Below are positions 54,783 through 64,000 of a stretch of DNA of 64,000 bases, piece after piece; the stretch's first letter is position 1, and every line of letters starts with the position of its first letter. Made by a program: the position numbers and the translations under genes. The DNA comes from Conchocele bisecta. Lineage: Eukaryota > Mollusca > Bivalvia > Lucinida > Thyasiridae. Under the pieces are notes generated by a model, which saw nothing but the letters and a program-made list of their open reading frames with translations, was not told where the DNA came from and did not search any database. The stretch is taken from the NCBI GenBank assembly GCA_029237695.1, contig CM055275.1, forward strand, positions 89,764,433 to 89,828,432, read 5' to 3'.

Positions 54783-56450
54783 ACGTGGCCGACTGATCAA
54801 GTGCTGATCAAGGGCTAAACTAGTCCCGGTGTTTGGCCGACTGATCAAGGGCTAAACTATTGCTGGTGCGATGGTCGACTGATCAAGGGCTACATGTAAG
54901 CTAGTCCCGGTGCGATGGCCGACTGATCAAGTGCTAAAGTAGTTCTGGTGTGATTGCCGACTGATCAAGTTCTAAACTACTCCTGGTGTGATGGCCGACT
55001 GATTGAGTGCTATACTAGTCCTGGTGCGATGGCCGGCTGATCAAGTGCTAAAGTAGTCCTGGTGTGATGGCCGACTGATCAAGTGCTATACTCGGTATGG
55101 CCGGCTGATCACGTGCTATACTGGGCATGGTGAGATGGCCAACTGATCAAGTGCTATACTGGACATGGTGCAATGGGCGACTGATCAAGCGCTATACTCG
55201 GCATGGCCGACTGATCACGTGCTATACTGGGCATGGTGAGATGGCCAACTGATCAAGTGCTATACTGGGCATGGTGATATGGGCGATTAATCAAGCGCTA
55301 TGCTAGTTATGGTGCGATGGCAGACTGATCAAGTGCTATACTCGGCATGGCCGACTGATCACGTGCTATACTGGGCATGGTGAGATGGCCAACTGATCAA
55401 GTGCTATACTGGGCATGGTGAAATGGGCGATTAATCAAGCGCTATGCTAGTTATGGTGCGATGGCAGACTGATCAAGTGCTCTACTAGTCCTTGTACGAC
55501 GACCGACTGATCAAGGGCTAAACTAGTCCTCAGGCTGGTGTTATGGCCGACTGATCAAGTTATATATTAGTCCTGGTGCGATGGCCGACTGATCAAGGGC
55601 TACACTAGTCCAGGTGCGATGGCCGACAGATCAAGGGCTAAACTAGTCCTGGTGCGGTGGCTGAGTGATAAGGGCTAAATAAACTAGTCCTGGAACGATG
55701 GCCGACTGATCTAGTTATATACTAGTCATGGTGAGATGGCCGACTGATCAAGTGCTAAACTAGTCCTGGTGCGATGGCCGACTGATCAAGTTCTAAGCTA
55801 GTGCTCGATCAATGGCCGACTAATCAAGTTCTAATCTAGTCCTGGAGCGATGGCCGACTGATGAAGTTATAAACTAGTCCTGGTGCGATGGCCGACTGAT
55901 CGAGTGCTATACTTTTCCTGGTGCGATGGCCGACTGATCAAGTTCTATACAAGTCCTTGTGCGATGGCCGACTGATCAAGGGCTACAGTAGTCCTGGTGC
56001 GATGGCCGACTGATAAAGGGCTAAACTAGTCAAGGTGCGATGGCCGACTGATCAATGGCTAAACTAGTCATGGAGCGATGGCCGACTGATCTAGTTCTAT
56101 ACTAATCATGGTGAGATGGCCGACTGATCAAGTGCTAAACTAGTCCTGGTGCGATGGCTGACTGATCAACTTCTAAACTTGTCCTGGAGCGATGATGGCC
56201 GACTGATCAAGTTCTAAGCTAGTCCTTGTGCAATGGCCGACTGATTGACTGATCAAGTTCTAAACTAGTCCTGGAGCGATGGCCGACTGATCAAGTGCTA
56301 AGCCGGTCCTGGAGCGATGGCCGACTGATCAAGTGCTAAACTAGACCTGGTGCGATGGCCGACTGATCAAGTTCTGAACTAGTCCTGGTGCCATGGCCGG
56401 CTGATCAAGTGCTAAACTAGTCATGGTGCGATGGCCGACTGATCAAATCG
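54783..56450 (-). repeat. 38-bp tandem array, about 44 copies, minus orientation
   Basis: Same unit as 43,936-44,458. A higher-order block marked by CTCGGCATGGCCGACTGATC and GGGCATGGTGAGATGGCCAA is repeated about three times at 55,080-55,480. Confidence 0.92.
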
Positions 56451-56832
56451 CATGCCATAAATACTAGATGGCCATGGCCTGCATGTCGTGCCCGCCGAGG
56501 CATTTGATAGTACAAACAATTTCTTTATTGCAACAAAGCTTAAGCCCGTTGACGTAAAAACATGCCGCACCCGCCGAGGCTTTGATAGTATACACAAAAA
56601 CATTAACTAAAAAAACACTTTAACCAAAAACTTTATCCTGAATGCACAGCAATGTGCCGACTATATCGCTCTGTCTGTAAGCGGGCCCAACACAAACATT
56701 AAGGGAAATTTCAAAGTAATTTGACCGTGACATTGGGCACATATAAATAATAATGAAAATGTGGGTGACAAATACACAGTATGTGAAGTTTCGAGTGAAT
56801 TGGTGAAGCGGTTTCAGAGATATAGTGTTCTT
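56451..56832. repeat. Flank F', direct copy of 44,459-44,845
   Basis: Collinear with F, same orientation, small differences only (for example GTGACATTGGGCACATATAA in both). Confidence 0.82.
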
Positions 56833-57355
56833 AAAGGTACATGACCACTCAGTAGGCACAAAATGTTCTTTATATCAGAGACATCATCTGAGACATTTTC
56901 GGGCAAAATAAACATTAATTCACCATTAATACACATATTTATTGGCATTATTATACATTTTATATCAGACGTAAATTTCCACACTGCTATCAGGGGCGAT
57001 AACCGTGTTTCCTTAAAATGTTACCAAGACATTACTATTTATTTTTTGATGTGCAACGATCATACTTTATAATTTGTCGAAAACATTATTTTTTCAGGGA
57101 ATCACATTTAATTAATATAAGTAATTAAAAAATATCATGCCCCATTTGCCTATGAAAATAGCCTGATATCACCACGTGTCACAATCAGTGAAATAAACAT
57201 TACTAAATGATTATACATGTATCCATATAACGGGCACTCGTAATGTTTAGAACTGGTGGAATAGTGACAAAATGATACACTTATTTAATTCCTACAAATA
57301 ACTGAGAATACACATAACTTTAATTGTTGTGCCTACTGAGTGGGTATGTACCTTT
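56833..57355. mobile_element. ~510-bp TIR element, copy e (empty site)
   Basis: Starts TTAAAGGTACATGACCACTC, ends GAGTGGGTATGTACCTTT. At 56,920-56,950 it shows the uninterrupted sequence where copy d carries the 2.26-kb insertion. Confidence 0.8.
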
Positions 57356-57359
57356 GGTA

Positions 57360-57515
57360 TCCGGTCAAATCGTCCTCAGTCCAAATCGTCCCCTGTCCAA
57401 ATCGTCCTCAGTTTGGTCATTTCGTCCTCAGTTTGTGGTCAAATCGTCCTCATACTATACCAAATCGTCCTCAGTTTGGTCAATTCGTCCTCAGTATGGT
57501 CATTTCGTCCCCAGT
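57360..57515. repeat. Degenerate tandem repeat of CAAATCGTCCTCAGT
   Basis: About eight copies of a 15-25-bp unit with variants ATTTCGTCCTCAGT and AATTCGTCCTCAG. Non-coding although open in three plus frames. Confidence 0.8.
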
Positions 57516-57524
57516 CTTATATAT

Positions 57525-57690
57525 ATGGGCCGCGCTCTGCGAAAACCGGCCTTAATGACAACGTCATGAAAGCCTGAAAATGACGTCGCAAAGTTACGTT
57601 TCAAACCAACGTCAAGTCGGATTTTGACACTTGAAATAGCTGCGTCATAAAAATGATTGCAATAAGTTGACGTTGTCCTATATATAACCG
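57525..57690. mobile_element. Left end of GGGCCGCGC-type TIR element
   Basis: TATATATGGGCCGCGCTCTG then CGAAAACCGGCCTTAATGAC, the same terminus as 44,948. No right end is seen within the next 2 kb. A further end in the same orientation is at 60,474-60,520. Confidence 0.6.
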
Positions 57691-58719
57691 TACTGTTAGT
57701 TTTACTATGTGTGGCTCACAAACATTATAAAGCTGGATACGCGTAGCAGAATTTTACAGTCGTTTCCATAGTGGTTCAGACAGTTGTCTGTTTTTTCGGT
57801 TTCCTTCAAGGAAACACGTAGTGATTTTGTCGAAATTTGTTTCCTATATGGACGACATTTGAAACTAAATAACCATACAACCGGTAATTTTAGACAACAC
57901 CATCACAGAATCAGTATTATGTAACAAAGAGAACTGGGCACAGGGCTTAATTCGTTTAATTTACTGTTTCGCCAGTCGAATGTTTCAAAAGTCAACATAA
58001 AAATACGATTTGGAAATTTTCAGAAAAATAAGCGTATCACAGATGTATAATTATGGTAGTGCAAAAATATACGCAGTTCCTGGCATATCGCATCATGGTG
58101 ACACTGGGCCAAACATGTTTTAGTATTTAGTGTGTTGGTATTGTGTCACATGCATATTTACTGCGACACAATAATCATGGTTATATCAGATTATTGGAAT
58201 ACAAAATTGTAGCCACCAAGGACGTAGCCTACTGATTTATATCTGTATCTTCTACCACTTACACGTACGTGTTCGGTGTCACGTAATATTTAGCGACTTT
58301 CGAAAATATCGCATTGAATCAGCCGTGTGATTGCCGTTTGATAACAATGTAAATATTCTTTAAAATGACCACTTGTAAATATGGTTATATGAATGTATAG
58401 TAATTTTACTAGTAATTGCAGACACTGATCAGACTGAACAGATGCACAGGTCTCCAACATTTACACATTTAAGAATTCCGACTTTGCCAGATCGTTGTTA
58501 TTTTTCTTTCATGGTACTACATTGTACTAAATAATGCACGTCTGCGTGCTTTGTTTCTTATCAAAGGACCGTTCCAGTCGGAAGCGTGTAAATAATATAA
58601 TTTAAAAGCACATGCACACCTTAAATGCGTCTAAATTCAAATGAGCAGCTTCGAACAATAGTCGCAGCGTGTGGAGTGTCATTTCAACAATCACCATTGT
58701 TGTGATCGGGACAAAATTA

Positions 58720-59110
58720 GTGTGTTTGTTTGTTTGTTTATTGGTGTTTAACGACCTATCAACAGCTAAGATCATGTAAGGCCGGGCAAACGGGTTCGAT
58801 CCCATTTTAACCTGCTGCATTGGGGGGGAAATCCCAAAATCAGAACGGAATATTTACATCGAGAACCAATATATTCAGCCCTGAAATTCGAATATCCTGA
58901 CCTGGTTCCAGGTCCATACCACACCAAGTCACTTATATTGGCCCTTCCCCTAAAAACAGGATTACGAATATCGTAATACTCACATAAGGGGTATAACCAG
59001 ATTCAACTGTCACATACAAAATGCCAAAGACGTATGTGAGGGCCAAACCAGGTCTCCAGTCGGGATTCCGGAACCCCGATCGTTAAATTACCCATCGCTT
59101 GCTCCCACCT
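58720..59110. repeat. Arm-specific interspersed repeat with a GGTTCGATCCC box
   Basis: Starts with a GTTTGTTTGTTT run, then TTTAACGACCTATCAACAGC and AAGGCCGGGCAAACGGGTTC. Absent from the other arm, so it inserted or was lost after duplication. GGTTCGATCCC resembles a tRNA/SINE B box, but no A box or tRNA fold is evident. Confidence 0.5.
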
Positions 59111-59199
59111 GCCACCCACAAATGTAGTGTGTAAATCACTGACTGTGTTATAGTGTGCAGTTATGCAAAATACATGTACGTACGCCACGGTGCTTTTCA

Positions 59200-59520
59200 G
59201 GTGCGGATCCAGGATTTCAGGTTAGGGTGGGGGGGGGGTGGGACTTCTTAATTGAAATAGTGTACTATACTTTCGAACTGCATGTAGCACCGTTTGTTCG
59301 TCGACCAAGCGGAGCTGGGGAGACTTGCTAGGTGGGTCCGGCGGTATGCCCTCCGGAATATGTTTGATATTTACACCCCATTTTGCTGCGTTATGGCGCA
59401 TTTCAGAGGAAAAATATTTTTACTCGCCAAATCATAGGGGTGATGGGGGGGGGGGGGGGGCGGGGGGGGGAGGGGCGCCTGGGGGTTTCCCCTACGTGAA
59501 TCCGCCCTTGTTTTTAGCAT
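59200..59520. repeat. G-run foldback repeat, left copy
   Basis: GGATCCAGGATTTCAGGTTA followed by G runs, ending in a 17-base G run and G8 separated by C (59,444-59,480). Partner at 61,600-61,865, where the runs appear as C tracts. Confidence 0.7.
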
Positions 59521-59860
59521 GGCTGTTTCTTTGCTTACAAATGCGCTGAATGTACTTTTTCTGAAACACAACAAAACTAAATTGCTCATTTAATTTTCAA
59601 ATTAATTACTACCGACGACAGAATATACTGCCGGTATTTTTATCGGGACATGTAACAATTATACAACCATGTATGTTACATATCCATATTTTCCCAGCAG
59701 TGGCGGTGGTGCCAGTCGAGAGAGTGTGGGTCAGCGCAGCATTTTCCCATATACCTGCTACCTGCTAGTACGGGGTATATGTACATTAGCCCGTCCGCCA
59801 GTCATATTGGCTACACAATCCCGCTTTCTGAGAATGTAAATTTAATTCCGAGATTCGAGG

Positions 59861-61339
59861 ATTCACAAACATTCGGCTGCATCCAAGAAAGGATTATACT
59901 TACTGATTAGCTTGATAATCCCATAATACCGAGTAATTACAGCACTCGTCCCGAATTATTTCCATTGACAATACACCTTTGAACTATATGTTAACATTTA
60001 CATAATCGCGGTAGAATCCGAATCTGCATGTCCAACATTATGTTTTTGTGTTTTTTTTGTATCTCGATGTATAGTTGTATTGTATTTTTTGGGATACGTG
60101 TAATCATGATCTGTATTCTGTAATATGTTCTCTTATAAATATTGCAATCAACACGGTGTATAGTTATTGGATTTATATGACTGCGTGCAATCAGGGCCTA
60201 CAATGATCACCACGGATAATTGTATCATTTACACGATGTATATTTGCCTTATTTGTCCCACAAAGTTTAATACAATCAGAAGTCTGTAATGTTCCTATCA
60301 ACACGGTGTATACTTGTATGATTTATATAACTGCGTGCAATCAGGGTCTACACTGATCACCACGGATAATTGTATCATTTACAAGATGTATATTAGCCTT
60401 ATTTGTCCTACACAATTTAACACAATCAGAAGTCTGTACTGTTTGGTACACAATAAGGTCTTCAAAATAACTATATATGGGCCGCGCTCTGTGAAAACCG
60501 GCCTTAATGACAAAATTTTCGATTTGAATTTTTTTACATTTTCTGATGCGGACACCTTTCAAAAACAATATTCTGAAAAGAAAATGCAATTATGTTTAAT
60601 AGTTTTTGTTTTATCTCACTTTGTGTAGCACCATGTAAATCACGCACGAAAAAAACGTAACGTCATCAAGAAAATGACGTTATTGAAACGGCGACGTTTG
60701 TACAATGCAACTTAACAGCCTACAGAGTACAGTAGAAATGAGTGTTCATAGACTCATTGACTGTGCTTGCCGTAAACTGTATTTGCTGATAAGTTACACT
60801 AAATGTATCTACAAGTGTTAGTATGTATACTATCAAATGTTCATCAGAATAAAACTATGACATGTATATGTAGTGAACAAAACAAACGCACAACTATCGA
60901 TTTTAAATCTATAATTAGCCGACCTGTGGCTTGGTAATTTGCCACCATCGCCATAATAGATTCATATACGTGTGTCGTCAGAAAGATACATTGTAATTAT
61001 TTCAGAATTGACGTCATTTACAGTTAATTGTGACGTCATTTATTTATTTAGACAATACGTCACCAAAGACCAAAAAACTAAACGGCATTCCTGGTGTTGG
61101 AAATTGTAAAGTATATATGCACATCGTATCGGTGATTGAAACAAATGCATTTTATTTCTGTATAAATGAATGACCAGAATTTGGATAGGCCTATGCCTGC
61201 ACATATCAATGACTTCAGCGCCCGATGGGGTCTAGAGGGTAGTCGGACACCCACGGGCATTTTTAAACAAAATAAAAATCGACCGTCCATTCCCCGACTC
61301 TCAGAATTAAATTTACATCTCAGAAAGCGGGAAGACCAT
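59861..61339. other. Loop of palindrome 2, with a ~148-bp tandem duplication
   Basis: 60,150-60,297 and 60,298-60,445 are near-identical tandem copies (CAACACGGTGTATA, GACTGCGTGCAATCAGGG-like, CACCACGGATAATTGTATCA, AATCAGAAGTCTGTA). A GGGCCGCGCTCTGTGAAAAC terminus lies at 60,478. The remainder shows nothing recognisable. Confidence 0.65.
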
Positions 61340-64000
61340 TTTCCTGTGTAGCCAATATTACTGACGGACGGGCTAATGTACATGTACCCCGTACTAGCAG
61401 GTAGCAGGTCTATGGGAAAATGCTGCGCGCTGACCCCCACTCCATCGACTGGTCACCACCGCCACTGCCGGGAAAACGTGGAGATGTAACATACATGGTT
61501 GTATAATTGTTACATGTCCCGAGAAAAATACCGGCAGCATATTCTCTCGTCGGGAATAATTAATTTGAAAATGAAATGTGCAATTTAGTTTTGTTGTGTT
61601 TCAGAAAAAGTACATTCAGCGCCCCCCCCCCACCCCCTAAAATTTGGCGAGTAAAGATATTTTTGCTCTAAAATGCGCCATAACGCAGCAAAATGGGGTG
61701 TAAATATCAAACATATTCCAGAGGGCATACTGCCGGACCCACCTAGCAGTCTACCCAGCTCCGCTTGGTCGACATACAAACGGTGCTAGTTCGAAAGTAT
61801 AGTACACTATTTCAATTAAGAAGTCCCCCCCCCCCACCATAACCTGAAATCCTGGATCTGCCGCTGAAAAGCACCGTGGCGTACGTACATGTATTTTGCA
61901 TAACTGCACATTATAACACAGTCAGTTATTTACAAAATAAAAGTTGTCCCGATCACAACATTTATTTTGTTGAAAAGTCAATACCACACCTTGCGACTAT
62001 TGTTCGAAGCCGCTCATTTAAATTTAGACGCGTGTAATGTGTGCTTGTACGTTTGCTTTATATTATTTACACGCCTCCGACTAGAACGGCCCTTTGATAA
62101 CAAACAAAGCACGCAGACTTTCATTATTTAGTACAATGTAGTACAATGTAAGACAATTAACAAAAATCTGGCAAAGTCGGACTTCTTAAATGTGTAAATG
62201 TTGGAGACCTGTGCATCTGTGCAGTCTGATCAGTGTCTGCAATGATTGCAAATATACTAGTAAAATTACTATGCATTCATATAACCATATTTACAAGTGG
62301 TCATTTTAAAGAATATTTACATTGTTATCAAACGGCAATCGTACGACTGATTCAATGTGATATTTTTGAAAGTCGCTAAATATAACACAGTCAGTGATTT
62401 ACAGACTAAATTATGACTTTATGTTTATGGTAATATTTTTTGTGTCATATTGTTGAACTATTACGCACATTTTACTGTGTTGCGTGGTGTGGCGATATAG
62501 TGCAACCTGTTGCAATTGCCTATAAATCGGGAAACAGGCCAGAATATGGTGAACAATTATCATGATTATTGTGCCGCAGTAAATATGCATGTGACACAAT
62601 ACCAACACACTAAATACTAAAACATGTTTGGCCCAGTGTCACCATGATGTGATATGCCAGGAGCGGCGTATATTTGGCACTATCATAAGTATACCCCCTG
62701 CAACGAGTTGTGGCGGGGGGTTATACTGGAGTCAGGTTGTCAGTCCGTCCGTGTGTGCATCCGTGCGTCCGTAAACTTAACATCAGATAAATATTGTTAT
62801 AACTTCTATTTCCTTCATCTAAAATGCTTAATATTTCACACATGCATTCCTGTAAGGCTCTACTACCATGCCGTTCCAAATACATGACCGTCCAACCCCC
62901 GCTGATCCCAAGGTCAATGTCAAATACTTAGTCTCTTTACAAAACTTAACATCAGAGAAATATGTTATAACTTCTATTCCCTTCATCTAAAATGCTTAAT
63001 ATTTCACATTTGCATTCCTCTAAGGCTCTACTACCATGCTGTGCCAAATCCACGACCGTCTAACCCCCGCTGATCCCAAGGTCAAGGTCAAATATTTAAC
63101 AAAACTTAACATCTGAGAAATAAGTTATAAGTTCTATTTCCTTCATTGAAAATTCTTAATATTTCACTCGTCCATTCCTCTAAGGTTGTACTATCATGCT
63201 GTGACAGATCTACGACCGTCCAATCCCCTGCTGATCACAAGGTCACATACTTAGTCTCTACACAACTTAACATCAGAGAAATATGTTATAACTTCTATTT
63301 CTTTCATCGAAAATTATTAATACTTCATGCATGCATTCCTCTAAGGCTCTACTATCATGCTGTAACAAATTCCCGCTGATCTCGAGGTCATGGTCACATA
63401 GTTAGTTTCTTTACAAAATTTAACATCAGAGCAATCGGTTATTACTTCTATTTCCTTGCTCGGATCTGCTTCACATTTCACACATGCATTGCTGCAATGG
63501 ACCTCTACCACCATGTGACAAATTCACGTTCATGCCGCTCCCGCTAAGCCCAGAGTCAAGGTCACAAGCCCACACACTTGGAAAATTTTATATATTTGAG
63601 GGGTACCTGGGTCCACGCGGGGGGTATTCCGTAAGCCTCGCTTACTGACCGATCTAGTTAATATACATCTGTGATACGCTTATTTTTCTGAAAAATTCCA
63701 AATCGTATTTTTTTGTTGATTGTTGAAACATTCGACAGACGAAACAGCAAATTAAACGAATTAAGCCCTGTGCCCAGTTCTATTTGTTACATAATACTGA
63801 TTCTGTGATGGTGTTATCTAAAACTTACCGGTTGTATGGTTATTTAGTTTACAATGTCAGGGCACAAGTCGTCCATATATTATACAAAATAATCAACAAA
63901 ATCAAAACGTGTTTCCTTGAAGGAAACCGAAAAAATAGACAACTGTCTGAACCACTATGGAAACAACTATACAATTCTGCTACGCGTATCCAGCATTAAA
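61340..64000. repeat. Right arm of palindrome 2
   Basis: Inverted counterpart of 57,691-59,860, ending at the window edge with TGCTACGCGTATCCAGC (matching GCTGGATACGCGTAGCA at 57,731-57,747). Carries an insertion (62,690-63,660) not present in the left arm. Confidence 0.75.
62690..63660. repeat. ~970-bp insertion of ~170-bp direct repeats
   Basis: Begins ATACCCCCTGCAACGAGTTG and ends GGGGTATTCCGTAAGCCTCG. The interior has five degenerate copies of a block with AACTTAACATCAGAGAAATA, TTATAACTTCTATTTCCTTC, CATTCCTCTAAGGCTCTACT and GCTGATCCCAAGGTCAAGGT. An interspersed repeat, non-coding despite 77-codon open frames. Confidence 0.72.

Larger units (their letters stand above)
57691..59860. repeat. 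Left arm of palindrome 2
   Basis: Mirrors 61,340-64,000 in blocks: 57,730-58,055 with 63,665-63,996; 58,060-58,160 with 62,590-62,690; 58,300-58,640 with 62,000-62,380; 59,160-59,650 with 61,560-61,925; 59,690-59,850 with 61,340-61,480. No gene is recognised. Confidence 0.75.

Noticed and set aside
58780..58812. GGTTCGATCCC resembling a tRNA T-loop/B box
   Set aside because: No acceptor stem, A box or cloverleaf could be folded around it; it is part of a dispersed repeat.
61166..61351. Frame with SARWGLEGSRTPTGIFKQ
   Set aside because: Short, no splice context, and located at the edge of palindrome 2; no family recognised.

Overview
This is eukaryotic, animal-type DNA: AT-rich, gene-poor, intron-bearing and crowded with foldback (inverted-repeat) elements and minisatellites. 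Several repeats resemble families I associate with bivalve mollusc genomes, for example a 54-bp satellite whose translation reads WDVPRVSGLERFHCNT, the false ORF beginning MATSVDPDQP, and degenerate repeats carrying AGGTCAAGGTCA. A heterodont bivalve is my best guess; I cannot name the species. The window is a scaffold piece with three gaps of exactly 500 N (7,198-7,697; 25,361-25,860; 47,400-47,899), so four contigs are joined here and their order and orientation are not guaranteed.

The only recognisable host gene family is glycosyltransferase family 92 (GT92, formerly DUF23). The catalytic terminal exon occurs three times: copy A (minus, 1-392, cut by the window edge, stop plus frameshift), copy B (minus, 12,929-13,874, intact) and copy C (plus, 27,375-28,330, frameshift). 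Two upstream GT92 exons lie far to the right on the plus strand: 48,117-48,291 (VYSAYIDG, VRIVG) and 53,290-53,401 (LHCQIWS, IPENRDW). They have consensus splice sites, and their phases (1, then 2) fit the terminal exon, so together they outline a three-exon core gene. The order along the plus strand is exon 3, exon 1, exon 2, so either exon 3 of that gene lies past the window or the contigs are misordered.

Layout: 1-3,000 is a GT92 upstream flank with a 54-bp array. 3,930-13,960 is the left arm of a very large inverted duplication. 13,960-24,240 is mostly non-coding spacer with foldback elements. 24,245-26,080 is a 54-bp array that flips orientation across a gap. 26,081-41,030 is the right arm, interrupted by a roughly 5-kb insertion and a 25-bp minisatellite expansion. 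41,340-45,000 holds 38-bp arrays in opposite orientations around a unique segment. 44,948-47,208 is a transposon-like element nested in another. 48,117-53,401 is the pair of GT92 exons with their repeat-filled intron. 53,430-57,355 is a second, rearranged copy of the 38-bp array locus. 57,690-64,000 is a second large imperfect palindrome centred near 60.6 kb.

Degraded LINE reverse-transcriptase pieces sit in both arms (7,698-8,840 and 37,540-38,710), and a LINE-like C-terminal zinc motif sits at about 52.5-52.9 kb. No tRNA, rRNA, CRISPR or prokaryotic operon structure is seen. Most long open frames here are by-products of tandem repeats whose unit length is a multiple of three.
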